A DNA stretch of 34,158 nt from Candidatus Peribacteria bacterium RIFOXYB1_FULL_54_35 (GTDB taxonomy: Bacteria; Patescibacteriota; Gracilibacteria; Peribacterales; Peribacteraceae), in the NCBI GenBank assembly GCA_001787755.1, contig MFYJ01000007.1, forward strand, positions 42,788 through 76,945, written 5' to 3'. Shown here piece by piece: positions 7,388 through 16,245 of this stretch. Made by a program: the position numbers and the translations under genes. The number at the start of each line of letters is the position of its first letter. Position 1 is the first letter of the stretch. Below the pieces are notes generated by a model. The model was not told the DNA's origin and made no database searches. It worked only from the letters and a program-made list of their open reading frames with translations.

Positions 7388-7493
7388 GAGAATAGATAAG
7401 AGGAAAGAGGAATGAGGGAAGCATCAAAATCCTAAGATTTTTAAGAACCCAAGGAAACAAACCCTCTTATTCTCTTTCCTCTTATCTATTCTC
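7388..7493. repeat. Inverted repeat element A at the 3' end of the TraC-like gene
   Basis: A perfect 22-base inverted repeat (7388-7409 and 7472-7493) of purine-rich sequence surrounds 62 bases. The right arm ends one base before the stop codon of the gene at 7495. No T-run follows the arms, so it is not a standard intrinsic terminator. The remaining bases of the 7265-7494 gap show no gene. Confidence 0.85.
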
Positions 7494-7494
7494 G

Positions 7495-8223
7495 CTACCA
7501 CACCAGCGGTGCTGTGTTGATGGATCCGCCAAGCTTCTGCTCCTGGCTTGTGTGCGGGTTGTAGTACTGGTAGTACAGCTCGATGAGTTCACTCGTTGTC
7601 AGGCGGCGCGTGATGAGTCCGACGTTGTTCAGTCCAGATTCTACGAGATTCATGCGATCTTTGAGTTTGTTGTGCTTCTCTACGAAGAGGCGATAGCGCT
7701 GCACAGCTTTTGCTTCTGTGTCATCCAGCCCCATCCACTCAAAAAACTTTGCGAGTGAAGATTTTGTTTCCTGTGAATCGTCCAGCGGGATCACAACGAA
7801 GAAGGATTTTGTCATGATGTCTGCGACCTCACAGATTTTCTCAATGAAGTTGGCGTATGCGATTGTCTGGTTGCGCAGCAGATCATTCTCCTGTTTGCGG
7901 GCTATTTCCCGTATCTGGATGATGTAGGGATCTATGTTCACTTTCCGTGATCGCACGCATACCTGCAGAGGGAAAGTCAGTGTATTGATGAATGCCTGAT
8001 ACCCGGCAATGATGCCCTGCTGTTCGGTTTCACTCTTCAGGTTAAAGTTCAGAGCTTCGACGGAGAGGATGGCACGCAGGCCTCCGTTTTTCAGGATGAC
8101 CGTATCATTGCGGATCTCAGCAATGGGGAGGAAGCGTTGTGCTGCGGCTTTGGGATTTCCCTTCCGCTGCCGTACGGTGTCTGGTGCTTCACTGCCTGTG
8201 GCGTCTTGCTTCTTCTTAGGCAT
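7495..8223 (-). CDS. TraC/VirB4 N-terminal-domain-like secretion protein
   Basis: 242 residues. After a basic tail, the segment FLPIAEIRNDTVILKNGGLRAILSVEALNF begins a fold typical of the N-terminal domain of conjugation ATPases of the VirB4/TraC type. In CPR genomes this piece often forms a separate gene between PrgI and VirB4. No Walker A or B motif is present, so it cannot be the motor itself. Its start overlaps the end of the PrgI gene by eight bases, indicating cotranslation. The next minus-strand gene is ribosomal S1 rather than the expected VirB4 ATPase. It would sit at the inner face of a type IV secretion or pilus complex. Confidence 0.75.
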   Translation of the reverse strand: MPKKKQDATGSEAPDTVRQRKGNPKAAAQRFLPIAEIRNDTVILKNGGLRAILSVEALNFNLKSETEQQGIIAGYQAFINTLTFPLQVCVRSRKVNIDPYIIQIREIARKQENDLLRNQTIAYANFIEKICEVADIMTKSFFVVIPLDDSQETKSSLAKFFEWMGLDDTEAKAVQRYRLFVEKHNKLKDRMNLVESGLNNVGLITRRLTTSELIELYYQYYNPHTSQEQKLGGSINTAPLVW

Positions 8224-8761
8224 TGTTCTTTGTGGGGGTAGATTGCTCTGTTACGTTTCCGACCGTTATGAATTCCTCCTCTTCTTCCTCTTCCTCTACG
8301 GGGGTCTGCTGCCTGGGAGTCGTCTTTCCTGCCACAGGGCCGATGTCGAGCACACTGCTCAGCTTATGGATTTCGTCATACTCCTCCTGTGTGTGTGAGA
8401 AACTGCTTTTCTCCTTCACATTCCTTGGTACATATTCTTTTGGTTTCATACTCAGGCCTTTGCGCGGTTGCCAGTAGCGCGCGGCTGGTTTCTCCGATTT
8501 TTCTGCCATGAGAAGCAGGAATCGGAAGAGGCTTATGCCGCCGATTCTCAGGAAGGCAAATGCCACCATGATGAGGAGTGGTACCCACGAAAGTATTCCT
8601 GTGATGAGCGATAGCTTTCCTGCCTGCTTCACGAGGGCGTAGATGACGTAACTTACACCCCCTCCGGCGAGCGTAAGGAAGATCTGACGTAGCGTGACCG
8701 GTCCGATAATGCGGTCCTCCACGTAGACGTTCTGCGGAATTTTGATGGGGTCGAGCGCCAT
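8216..8761 (-). CDS. PrgI family protein (VirB3-like) of type IV secretion
   Basis: 181 residues. The N-terminus IKIPQNVYVEDRIIGPVTLRQIF is the PrgI signature, followed by two adjacent membrane spans (about 27-45 and 50-73). The C-terminal 80 residues are soluble and end in a run of glutamates. PrgI/VirB3 proteins are inner-membrane partners of VirB4. The ATG at 8761 is chosen because the PrgI motif begins there and a strong promoter lies just upstream. It overlaps the TraC-like gene by eight bases. Confidence 0.85.
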   Translation of the reverse strand: MALDPIKIPQNVYVEDRIIGPVTLRQIFLTLAGGGVSYVIYALVKQAGKLSLITGILSWVPLLIMVAFAFLRIGGISLFRFLLLMAEKSEKPAARYWQPRKGLSMKPKEYVPRNVKEKSSFSHTQEEYDEIHKLSSVLDIGPVAGKTTPRQQTPVEEEEEEEEFITVGNVTEQSTPTKNNA

Positions 8762-8780
8762 GGGGTGCAGGAATCTAGTA

Positions 8781-8809
8781 ATTATACCACAAAAGAGCCC
8801 TTGTTCCAA
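8781..8809 (-). promoter_or_regulatory. Promoter of the PrgI/TraC-like operon
   Basis: On the minus strand TTGGAA and TATAAT are separated by exactly 17 bases, with TG one base before the -10 (TGGTATAAT). The -10 ends 19 bases before the ATG at 8761. This is the most complete sigma-70-type promoter in the window. Confidence 0.85.
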
Positions 8810-8879
8810 GTTTGCATCTGAGGGAGAGAGGAGCGAGGGTTGAGGGTCTTTTTACCCTTCTCTTTCTTCTATTTTTCCA

Positions 8880-11495
8880 TCATGAGGTTTTCTCAGAAGC
8901 AGCAGCCTGCTTACTTTCCAGCACAGTCTCTTCCTTTGGTGCGGGTTTGCCCGGGAGGAACTCCAGTTTGTCTTTTCCCTTCCTCACAATACGAATCGTA
9001 TCGCCGGGCTGGAAAATCTCTTTGAGGATGTGCTCAGCTACTTCATCTTCCACGCGTTCCTGTATCACGCGGCGGACGGGCCGGGCTCCGTACTCCGGAT
9101 CGAACCCCTCCTGTGCAAGGAAGAAGATAACATTCTGGTCTGTGTCCAGCGTGTAGCCCTGCTGTTTCAGACGTTCTTCGAAACGGGTGAGGTGCAGCTT
9201 CACGATCTTGCGGATGTGTTCCTGGTGGAGTGCGTTGAAGACAATGGTGTGGTCAATGCGGTTGAGGAACTCCGGTCGCAGATTGTCCTTGAGTTCCTGG
9301 ATGACTTCTGCGCATTTTTCCTCGTAGGCGTGATCGTCTTTCCCGGATTCGTTCTCGAGCTGGAATCCTATCTTCCCTGCCTGCTTTGTGAGTTTTGCTG
9401 CACCGATATTGCTCGTCATGACGATAATCGTATTCGTGAAGTCCACCTTCTTTCCCTGGCCATCTGTGAGTACGCCGTCTTCCAGAATTTGCAGGAGAAT
9501 GTTGAAGAATTCCGGATGCGCCTTCTCGACTTCGTCGAAGAGAACAACAGAGTAGGGTTTGCGACGCACCGCTTCCGTAAGTTGCCCGCCCTCCTCATAT
9601 CCCACGTATCCTGCCGTTGTTCCTATGAGGCGAGAGACGTTGTGGCGCTCCATGAACTCAGACATATCGATCTTGATGAGGGCATCTTCACGGTTGAATA
9701 CTTCCTCTGCGATTGTGCGCACGAGTTCAGTTTTTCCCACGCCGGTCGGGCCGAGGAAGAGGAAAGAGCCAATGGGCCTGCGCTGATCACCAATGCCAAC
9801 GCGTGAGCGGCGAATGGCGCGAGCCACCTTTCGTATTGCCTCGTCCTGTCCCACCACGCGCTTGCGGAGAACCATCTCGAGGTTCTGGAGCCGTTTCTTC
9901 TCAGTTTTTAGGAGTCTGGTTACGGGGATCCCGGTCATTCTCCCAACGGTGTGTGCAATGTCGTCTTCGGTGATCTGGAGGGGGGTACGCCGGTCACCGT
10001 CCTGCATGGAACGGAGATGGTCGAGCTCCTCCTGCAGGCTCTGCTGTTCCTGCTTGAGCTTGAGTGCCACGTGGTATTTCTGCTCCTTCACCGCATCCTG
10101 CTGTTTCTCTATGAGTTTCTCAAGCTTGTCTTCTGTCTTTTTGATCTCCGGTGACTGGTCAGGGTTGAGGAGGCTTTTCCCTGCGGCTGTTTCGTCGAGG
10201 ACATCGATGGCTTTGTCTGGCAGGTAGCGGTCTGTGAGGTATCTTTTGCTCAGATGCACGGCCGCTTCCAGTGCCCCCTCTGTGATGGAGATGTTATGGA
10301 ATTCCTCAAATCCTGACCGAATGCCACTCAGTATTTTTATGGAATCTCCGACACTCGGTTCTTCTATGAGGATGGATTGGAAGCGTCGTTCCAGTGCCCG
10401 GTCCTTCTCGATGGTTTTGTACTCGTCGGTTGTGGTTGCTCCAATGACTTGGAGAGATCCGCGGCTGAGTGCGGGCTTGAGAATATTTGCCGCATCGAGT
10501 GATCCTTCTGCAGAACCGGCTCCGACGACGGTGTGCATTTCATCGATGAAGAGGATGATTTCGTTCTCGCATAGCACTGCTTCTTTGATGATGTCATCGA
10601 ACCGCTGTTCGAACTCACCTCGGTACTTTGTTCCTGCGACGAGAGAGCCCATGTTCAGAATGAGTACCCGCTTGTTCCTGAGAGAGCTTGGGACTTTGCC
10701 CTGGGCAATACGCTGTGCCAGCCCCTCGACCATGGCAGTTTTTCCCACACCAGGCTCACCGATGAGTACCGGGTTGTTTTTTGTTTTGCGGTTCAGGATG
10801 TGAATGATGCGCTCAATCTCTTCGTCGCGCCCGATGATGGGGTCGGTTTTCCCTTCCTTCACTTTCTTGATGAGGTCATCTGTGAAGTAGTCGAGCACGG
10901 GTGTTTTACTCTTGCCGTCCGTCTTCCGGCGTTTCAGCTCTTCCGGTTCCATGCCCGGCATGGCGCCCTGCATGCCAACGATGGCACCCTGCAATCCCTG
11001 GAAGAAGGATTCGAGAGACTGCTCCATATTTTTACTCTGCTGCTTGAATTGGTTGATTTGGCCGAACATCTCCTCGACGTGCGATTTCAGGTCTTCCGGG
11101 TCCACCTGCATCTGCTCGAGCAGCATGGTTGCGGCATTCTTCTCAGTAGAGACGAGTGCATGGAGGAGATGTTCTGTTCCAACATTTGCATGACGGAATT
11201 TATGTGCTGTAATAACGCTCTGCTCGATGACATTGTGCAGGTAGGTGGAGAGTCCATGTTTGACATGTTTTCCCTCCACATCCTGGGATTTCATAGCTTT
11301 GAGCAGGATGCGCACGTTCTCGAGAGTAACCCCGGCACCCGTGAAAATGGAAAAACCCAGCGATTTTGGGATGCTGAGGAGCCCCAGGAGCAAGTGCTCT
11401 GATCCAATGTAACTACTCTTCATGTTCTTTGCTTCCTGTTCCGCAATCTGCAGAGCAAGTTTTGCATTGGGCGTGAAGCGATCAAAAGGGTGCAT
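8880..11495 (-). CDS. clpC: ATP-dependent Clp protease ATPase subunit ClpC
   Basis: 871 residues, full length. It has a double Clp-N repeat (about 1-145) and a first AAA+ domain with Walker [10 protein letters not shown] at about 245 and Walker [11 protein letters not shown] middle region has a UVR-like stretch ([16 protein letters not shown], about 470). The second AAA+ domain has GPTGVGKTE at about 580, and the D2 small domain follows. A GKIGF loop near residue 707 matches the hydrophobic tripeptide that docks ClpP. It unfolds proteins for ClpP degradation. A CIRCE operator and an extended -10 lie upstream, so HrcA heat-shock control is expected. The opposite-strand ORFs across it are shadows. 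Confidence 0.96.
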   Translation of the reverse strand: MHPFDRFTPNAKLALQIAEQEAKNMKSSYIGSEHLLLGLLSIPKSLGFSIFTGAGVTLENVRILLKAMKSQDVEGKHVKHGLSTYLHNVIEQSVITAHKFRHANVGTEHLLHALVSTEKNAATMLLEQMQVDPEDLKSHVEEMFGQINQFKQQSKNMEQSLESFFQGLQGAIVGMQGAMPGMEPEELKRRKTDGKSKTPVLDYFTDDLIKKVKEGKTDPIIGRDEEIERIIHILNRKTKNNPVLIGEPGVGKTAMVEGLAQRIAQGKVPSSLRNKRVLILNMGSLVAGTKYRGEFEQRFDDIIKEAVLCENEIILFIDEMHTVVGAGSAEGSLDAANILKPALSRGSLQVIGATTTDEYKTIEKDRALERRFQSILIEEPSVGDSIKILSGIRSGFEEFHNISITEGALEAAVHLSKRYLTDRYLPDKAIDVLDETAAGKSLLNPDQSPEIKKTEDKLEKLIEKQQDAVKEQKYHVALKLKQEQQSLQEELDHLRSMQDGDRRTPLQITEDDIAHTVGRMTGIPVTRLLKTEKKRLQNLEMVLRKRVVGQDEAIRKVARAIRRSRVGIGDQRRPIGSFLFLGPTGVGKTELVRTIAEEVFNREDALIKIDMSEFMERHNVSRLIGTTAGYVGYEEGGQLTEAVRRKPYSVVLFDEVEKAHPEFFNILLQILEDGVLTDGQGKKVDFTNTIIVMTSNIGAAKLTKQAGKIGFQLENESGKDDHAYEEKCAEVIQELKDNLRPEFLNRIDHTIVFNALHQEHIRKIVKLHLTRFEERLKQQGYTLDTDQNVIFFLAQEGFDPEYGARPVRRVIQERVEDEVAEHILKEIFQPGDTIRIVRKGKDKLEFLPGKPAPKEETVLESKQAAASEKTS

Positions 11496-11510
11496 ACGGA
11501 GAGGGGAACA

Positions 11511-11537
11511 TTAGCACTCTACCATAGAGAGTGCTGA
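11511..11537. promoter_or_regulatory. CIRCE operator (HrcA binding site) of clpC
   Basis: TTAGCACTC, nine bases, then GAGTGCTGA. Against the CIRCE consensus TTAGCACTC-N9-GAGTGCTAA only one base differs. It lies 16 bases before the clpC ATG and just downstream of the -10, the classic place for repression by HrcA. Confidence 0.92.
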
Positions 11538-11549
11538 TTCGTCGATGAG

Positions 11550-11558
11550 ATCATACCA
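11550..11558 (-). promoter_or_regulatory. Extended -10 of clpC
   Basis: On the minus strand the box reads TGGTATGAT, followed by the CIRCE element and then the start codon. No good -35 is seen at the usual spacing. Confidence 0.65.
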
Positions 11559-11642
11559 ATTTATCACAACTCTCCTTTCCTGTGGAGTGACAGAAAGGAG
11601 AAAAACCGTGGAAGATACTATGTAAACTATAGATTACTTGTT

Positions 11643-11798
11643 GGGGTTAGGGTTAGGGCTAGGGTTAGGATGTTTGGTTTTGAGCGAAGAACTTTGAGCT
11701 TTCAGCAAATCACAAATTGCCAAAGTTACAAAGGCAAAACTCCAAGCATCTTTTCATTCCCTATCCCTAACCCTATCCCTAACCCTATCCCTAACCCA
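11643..11798. repeat. Inverted repeat element B with telomere-like TTAGGG arms
   Basis: The left arm (11643-11669) is built of GGGTTA-type hexamers. The right arm (11759-11798) is built of CCCTAA/CCCTAT units with a 12-base period. Inside, a second inverted pair GATGTTTGG/CCAAGCATC with TTTTG/CAAAA continues the stem. The right arm ends five bases before the stop codon of the AI-2E gene. No gene is seen in 11559-11803. Confidence 0.85.
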
Positions 11799-11803
11799 AA
11801 TCC

Positions 11804-13054
11804 TCATTTCTCCATTTCGCGCACCCGCCAGTCCTCGAGGAAAATGGAGATGATGGTCGTTGTAGGAATGGCGAGCATAATGCCCAGCACAGGGTGGATG
11901 GTATCCGGAAAGCTGATGCCTACCATCATTGCGAAGAGGATGGCAACGGGGGAGAGGCCGACAGCCCTCCGCATAATCAGAGGAACGAGGAGGTTGTTTT
12001 CACACCACTGAATAACGTAGTAGATGCCGACGAGAATGAGTCCCCAGATGAATCCCCCCTGTGTCAGTCCTATGAGCACTGCTGGTATGGCGGCTATGAA
12101 CGGACCCACTGCAGGGATGAATTCACAGAAGCCCGCGAGTACTGCGAGCGTGAGTGCATATGGCATGCGCAGAATAAGGAGGGCTGTGAGTGTGAGGAGG
12201 AAAATACTGAAGCAGAGCACGAGCTGGCCCCGGGCCCATTGGGCGATTTTTCTGTGCACCGCTTCCGATTTCCCCGTGGCGTACAAGCGGTATCGGTGCG
12301 GGAAGAAGCTCAGGAACCATCGGATGAGTTTTTCTTTCTCCAACTGCATGAAGAAGGCGAGGACAAGTACGATGATCAAGCTCACAAAGAAATTCACGAC
12401 TGAGCCTGCGAGCTGCACCACGAAGGTGACAGACTGATGCGCGGCAGAAGAGAGGTTCTGCCCAAGTTGCTGCAGCGCGTCAGTGAATTTCATGATGGAA
12501 AGGTCCTGCAATGTCGTTTGCACCAAGACTGTCAGTTCGTCGTTGACTGTTTCTGAGACGAGGGGCAGAGAGATTTCGGGGTGAGAGAGGAATGCGTTGA
12601 TTTTCACGCTCATGAGCAATGCGATTTCCTGTATCTGTGATGCGATGATAGGAATGAAGGAGACGACGAGGAAGAAGAGCATGAACAGGGCGGCAAAGTA
12701 TTGGAGGAGCACGGCAATCCCTCGCGGGATGCCGACTTTCTGCAGAGCCTCCACGCCGGGATCGATCACGGCTGCCACGAACATGGCCAGAAACAGGATG
12801 ATGAGCTTGTCGCGGATCTGGATGACAAGCCACGCACCTGCAAAAATTGCCAGGATGAGGAACGCAGCTTTGACAACGCTCTTGCCAGAGATATGCACCA
12901 CCAGTTCGTTGTGTGCTGCCTTTGGCAGCTTTGCGAGAGCAAGATGTGATCTCTCGCCAGATTTGCGTGCGCACTCGAGGATCTTCTGCGCTTTTTCGCC
13001 GATGATGCGCAGGGAGGTGAAATGAGCTTTTTCTTCCTTCTTCTTCGGTGGCAT
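11804..13054 (-). CDS. AI-2E family transporter (PerM/TqsA type)
   Basis: 416 residues. A basic N-terminal tail of about 60 residues is followed by a pair of spans. Then come a long amphipathic region (IREI/QEIALLMSVKINAFL..., about 140-200) and further spans in the C-terminal half. The ending, VGLSPVAILFAMMVGISFPDTIHPVLGIMLAIPTTTIISIF, is broken here by function: the VGLSPVAIL and GIMLAIP motifs are typical of the family. Such proteins export small molecules, with autoinducer-2 as the namesake. The substrate here is unknown. The ATG at 13054 is preferred to the TTG at 13060. No Shine-Dalgarno is visible. The sequence before the start is pyrimidine-rich. Confidence 0.88.
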   Translation of the reverse strand: MPPKKKEEKAHFTSLRIIGEKAQKILECARKSGERSHLALAKLPKAAHNELVVHISGKSVVKAAFLILAIFAGAWLVIQIRDKLIILFLAMFVAAVIDPGVEALQKVGIPRGIAVLLQYFAALFMLFFLVVSFIPIIASQIQEIALLMSVKINAFLSHPEISLPLVSETVNDELTVLVQTTLQDLSIMKFTDALQQLGQNLSSAAHQSVTFVVQLAGSVVNFFVSLIIVLVLAFFMQLEKEKLIRWFLSFFPHRYRLYATGKSEAVHRKIAQWARGQLVLCFSIFLLTLTALLILRMPYALTLAVLAGFCEFIPAVGPFIAAIPAVLIGLTQGGFIWGLILVGIYYVIQWCENNLLVPLIMRRAVGLSPVAILFAMMVGISFPDTIHPVLGIMLAIPTTTIISIFLEDWRVREMEK

Positions 13055-13075
13055 AGTCAAGGAGGGGGAGGAGAT

Positions 13076-13169
13076 CTAGACACGGCGTCGTTTGTCGGTG
13101 AACATCATTGCTGCGATAATGGCTGCGCAAAGCCAGTGAAAGTTTAATTGGAAACGGCGCCGTGTCTAG
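13076..13169. repeat. Inverted repeat element D overlapping a stop codon
   Basis: The 18-base arms 13076-13093 and 13152-13169 match at 17 of 18 positions and begin CTAGACACGGCG. They surround 58 bases. The right arm contains the TAG stop of the pilin gene at 13166. The left arm ends 21 bases before the start codon of the AI-2E gene, so the element fills the gap between two tandem minus-strand genes. Confidence 0.85.
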
Positions 13170-13534
13170 TAGCCAAATGCGAGGGATCTCACGATGAAGT
13201 CCACAATGAACCAGGAGCAGGCGCACAGGATGAAGCCGATGAGGGCGACCCTGAGCCGCGTGAATCCCTCACTTCTGTCGCGCCCCATTGCTTTTGCAAG
13301 AGCAATTTGGTACCCCGAGATGATGATCATGATGAGGGCGAATGCGCCGGTGAGTCCGAAGACGAATTTAATGATGTGTGCGAGGAATGCAGGAACACAG
13401 GCGGCAGTCACCTTTCCCGAAGCGAAGTCACATCCGGGGATATTGGTGATAATGGAAGTCTGGGCTGCTGCTACTGCGGGTAGCAGGAGCGCAGGAAGGG
13501 CAGCGGAAATCGTATAGAGTACTCTCAGTCGCAT
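13166..13534 (-). CDS. VirB2/TrbC-like pilin
   Basis: 122 residues. A signal peptide (residues 1-24, ending AVAAAQ) precedes a short loop with two cysteines. Two membrane spans follow at about 54-78 and 92-116, joined by a short basic loop, the layout of VirB2-type pilins. Such subunits build the pilus or channel of type IV secretion. It stands alone, 4.4 kb from the PrgI pair and about 18 kb from the three-gene pilin operon. A -10-like CACAAT lies eight bases before the ATG on the minus strand. Confidence 0.75.
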   Translation of the reverse strand: MRLRVLYTISAALPALLLPAVAAAQTSIITNIPGCDFASGKVTAACVPAFLAHIIKFVFGLTGAFALIMIIISGYQIALAKAMGRDRSEGFTRLRVALIGFILCACSWFIVDFIVRSLAFGY

Positions 13535-13643
13535 AGGGCTCTATTGTGCGGGAAAAGCGTCTTCTCTTGGATACGGTTGCGGTGCTTTTGGCTCGCGTTT
13601 TACCGAAAAGTATGTTCTTCTATGTGTTGTTTTCCTCTTTTCT

Positions 13644-14615
13644 ATGCGTTTTTCCTGGCAGGAGGTCCCCCGGCCCATTGTTGCGCTCGCGCCTATGGCG
13701 GGGGTGACGGATGCATCGTACCGCCAGCTCATCAAGCGCATGACGCCGGAAGCAGTCGTGTACACGGAGTTTCTGAGTACCGATGCCATTCATTACGGAG
13801 CAAAGAAAACCATGGGCATGCTGCATTTCGATCCGGTGCTTGAGAGGCCATTCATTGTCCAGATCTTCGGCAAAGAGCCCGCGCACTTCCTCTCTGCTGC
13901 CAAAGTCATTGAGGAACTTGGTGCTGATGGCATAGACATCAACATGGGGTGCCCTGCGGCAAGGGTGACATCTTCCTGCCATGGCTCAGCGCTCATGCGC
14001 AATCCGGAACTCGCCTGTGCACTCGTCGCTGCTACCAAAGATGCAGTCTCCATCCCCGTGAGCGTGAAGACACGTCTGGGGTGGGACACGCCGGACAATC
14101 TGATTTCCTTCTGCACGAAGCTTGTGGAAGCCGGAGCAGATGCACTTGCCGTCCATGGCCGGACGTACACGCAGAAGTTCAGCGGTGCCGCGGACTGGGA
14201 GCCGATCTACGAACTGAAGAAGTCCGTAGGAGTCCCGGTCATCGGCAATGGAGATATCTTCACGGCACGGGATGCCGTGGAGAAGATCGGGAATCTGGAT
14301 GGTGTGATGGTTGGGCGGGGAACATTTGGCAACCCCTGGCTCCTGCGGGATATTGTCGATGCATTTGCTACAGGGGAGATCCGCAGCACGCTGGATCGGA
14401 TGAGTTTTACGGAGAAGATCCCCTTCATCATCGAACATTGTGAGCTTGCTGCAGAAGTGAAGGGGGAGCGGCGCGGTATGCTTGAGATGCGCAAGCACCT
14501 GGCGAGCTACGTGAAAGGTATCGAAGGCGCCCGCGAACTGCGGTCACGTCTCGTACGTGTAGAGAGCATCGCAGAGGTGCAAACCTGCCTGAAACCGTAT
14601 CTGAGAAGTCAGTAG
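13644..14615 (+). CDS. dus: tRNA-dihydrouridine synthase
   Basis: 323 residues, an FMN-dependent TIM-barrel enzyme that reduces uridines in tRNA D-loops. Clear motifs are LAPMAGVTDASYRQL (residues 13-27), the catalytic-cysteine segment INMGCPAARV, SVKTRLGW, AVHGRTYTQKFSG and VIGNGDIF, with the phosphate-binding VMVGRGTFGNPW. The C-terminal helical domain binds tRNA. DusB-like is the best guess, but the subtype is not certain. The gene ends four bases from a hairpin shared with the convergent rplA gene. Confidence 0.92.
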   Translation: MRFSWQEVPRPIVALAPMAGVTDASYRQLIKRMTPEAVVYTEFLSTDAIHYGAKKTMGMLHFDPVLERPFIVQIFGKEPAHFLSAAKVIEELGADGIDINMGCPAARVTSSCHGSALMRNPELACALVAATKDAVSIPVSVKTRLGWDTPDNLISFCTKLVEAGADALAVHGRTYTQKFSGAADWEPIYELKKSVGVPVIGNGDIFTARDAVEKIGNLDGVMVGRGTFGNPWLLRDIVDAFATGEIRSTLDRMSFTEKIPFIIEHCELAAEVKGERRGMLEMRKHLASYVKGIEGARELRSRLVRVESIAEVQTCLKPYLRSQ

Positions 14616-14618
14616 GTA

Positions 14619-14657
14619 GAAGACAGAAGTCAGTACTGCTTTCTGATCTCTGTCTTC
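14619..14657. terminator. Hairpin between convergent dus and rplA (element E)
   Basis: The arms 14619-14633 and 14643-14657 match at 13 of 15 positions, with a nine-base loop. One side is three bases after the dus stop and the other directly abuts the rplA stop. It can serve both strands as a terminator, though T-runs are absent. The surrounding sequence repeats the word AGAAGTCAGTA/AGAAGACAG, like the arms of the other 3'-end inverted repeats. Confidence 0.65.
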
Positions 14658-15356
14658 TCAAAATGCCACTTTGATGCCCGGTCCCATGCTCGGTGCAATG
14701 GTGACAGAGAGAATATATACCCCCTTAATGCCGGGGGGTTGAGCTTCTTTGATGGCCTGGAGGATGGCAGTGAGGTTCTCTTCCAGCTTTTTGGGGCCGA
14801 AGGAAATTTTCCCGAAGACTGTGTGAATGATGCCCTGCTTATCCATTTTGCATTCAATGCGCCCCTTCTGGAGTTCTCCGATGGTCTTTGTGACATTCGT
14901 TGTCACCGTGCCCGCTTTCGGATTGGGCATGAGGCCTTTCTGCCCCAATGTTTTGGCGATCTTGCCAAGGCTCTTCATGAGAGTCGGGTCTGCCACAGCA
15001 ATATCGAATTCAATCTTTCCTCCTTCTATCTCCTTCACGAGGTCGGCATTTCCTGCGAGGACTGCTCCGGCTTTCTTGGCTTCCTCGATTTTTTCATCCG
15101 GAACGAATGCAGCAATACGCACTTTCTTTCCTGTGCCGTGGGGGAGAGAGACTGTCGTACGGACCAGCTGGTCTGCCTGGGTCATATCCGCACCAATGCG
15201 GATATGGACTTCGGCAGTTGCATCGAACTTTGCAGTGCTCACTTTCGTGAGCAGTTCGACTGCTTCTGAGACGGGGTAGCTCTTTTTCTCGACAAGCTGC
15301 GCTTTCTCAGCGTAGTTCTTGCCTCGCTTCCGCGAGAGTGCTGTTGGTTGTGTCAT
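14658..15356 (-). CDS. rplA: 50S ribosomal protein L1
   Basis: 232 residues. The typical L1 parts are GKNYAEKAQLVEKKSYPVSEAVELL at the N-terminus, VSLPHGTGK, and GLMPNPKAGTVTTNV. The C-terminus VKGVYILSVTIAPSMGPGIKV-like end (here GIKGVYILSVTIAPSMGPGIK) is also typical. L1 forms the mobile stalk of the 50S subunit that moves deacylated tRNA out, and often represses its own operon. The ATG at 15356 is chosen since the upstream in-frame codons show no family similarity. L1 is separated from L11 by a membrane protein gene, an unusual order. Confidence 0.96.
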   Translation of the reverse strand: MTQPTALSRKRGKNYAEKAQLVEKKSYPVSEAVELLTKVSTAKFDATAEVHIRIGADMTQADQLVRTTVSLPHGTGKKVRIAAFVPDEKIEEAKKAGAVLAGNADLVKEIEGGKIEFDIAVADPTLMKSLGKIAKTLGQKGLMPNPKAGTVTTNVTKTIGELQKGRIECKMDKQGIIHTVFGKISFGPKKLEENLTAILQAIKEAQPPGIKGVYILSVTIAPSMGPGIKVAF

Positions 15357-15383
15357 AAGAGTAAGGAGAACGTGGTGCAAGTG

Positions 15384-15426
15384 CCCTGAGCTTGCCTGCG
15401 CTGAGCGCAGCCGAAGCGTCGAAGGG
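15384..15426. repeat. Dispersed palindromic repeat upstream of rplA
   Basis: The ends CCCTGAGCTTG and GTCGAAGGG flank an inner palindrome (CTGCGCTGAGCGCAG). It belongs to the same family as 257-292. Beside it, 15438-15452 forms a second hairpin, GGTAG-CCTAG-CTACC. The gap 15357-15477 holds no gene. Confidence 0.6.
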
Positions 15427-15477
15427 CTCCCACGGCGGGTAGCCTAGCTACCGCTCCTTCTTTTGCAATGGTTTTTT

Positions 15478-16110
15478 CTACCTTTTTCTTCGCTTTGCAG
15501 CTATCGCATTTTTCTTCGCTGGTTGCAGGCTTGAAGAGTTCACTGTGATACTTTGGAACACACTCTGGTTCGAACCCGCGTCTGAGCGTGTACACCAAGC
15601 CAGCAGCAAGCCGTAGAGAATCATCACCAGCGGCATAATCCACCAGCCAGCATCTTCTGGTATGCCGTTCATGAGGGTGGTGATGAGCGAGAGGACCCAT
15701 AGCAGGACGATGGCGTACCCAATGATTTTGAACATGATTAGGAAAATTGCACCCGGGACTGCGCGGGAAGCTTCATCGATCGCATGGACAGCGTTATCGT
15801 GCCAGAGGAAGAGAATACCTCCAGCTGCGAAGATGACGAGTAACGTGAAGTACGTTGTCCCTGCGAGTTCCACACCAGCGAGAACACTCACCAGCGTTGG
15901 CAGAGCACCGGCTGTCATGAGCAGAATCCCGAGCGACTGCATGAGGTAACAGAAAATGGCTTCACCCACTTTGCGCGGCTGAGCGCCGTTTTTCATCATA
16001 CTTGGAATGAAGAGGAGTGTGAGTGATTGGAGGAGGAGCAACGGAACCAAAATTCCGTAGAATACACTCACAAATCCAAACATTGCAGTAAAGAGTGATG
16101 CGTCAGCCAT
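15478..16110 (-). CDS. Multi-span membrane protein of unknown function
   Basis: 210 residues with six hydrophobic segments: about 6-34, 45-70, 75-97, 100-117, 124-150 and 160-176. A serine-rich, lysine/arginine-ending tail (NAIAAKRRKR) is probably cytoplasmic. No family is recognised. The ATG at 16110 is used because the upstream in-frame part is charged and unlike a signal, and a weak box TACCTC lies eight bases before this start. It is inserted between the L11 and L1 genes. Confidence 0.6.
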   Translation of the reverse strand: MADASLFTAMFGFVSVFYGILVPLLLLQSLTLLFIPSMMKNGAQPRKVGEAIFCYLMQSLGILLMTAGALPTLVSVLAGVELAGTTYFTLLVIFAAGGILFLWHDNAVHAIDEASRAVPGAIFLIMFKIIGYAIVLLWVLSLITTLMNGIPEDAGWWIMPLVMILYGLLLAWCTRSDAGSNQSVFQSITVNSSSLQPAKKNAIAAKRRKR

Positions 16111-16245
16111 CGCAGTTTGAGGTACGAGGTAAGGGGTAAGGCATAGCGTACGGCTTCTTCCACTTTTTCGCACACGAAAACCATTGCGCACGCGAAAGAA
16201 ACATTCCCTATTCTTTTCTTCATTGGGACATGTTCAATGAACCAT

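Noticed and set aside
8880-11495. Several long ORFs opposite clpC and S1
   Set aside because: They are shadows of strongly conserved genes, with no recognisable domains.
11643-11798. A real telomere or chromosome end, or eukaryotic contamination
   Set aside because: The TTAGGG-like arms are inverted, imperfect and flanked on both sides by ordinary bacterial genes, one with a CIRCE operator.
15565-15600. tRNA remnant suggested by GGTTCGAACC
   Set aside because: No acceptor or anticodon arm can be built around it, and it lies in the coding region of the membrane protein.
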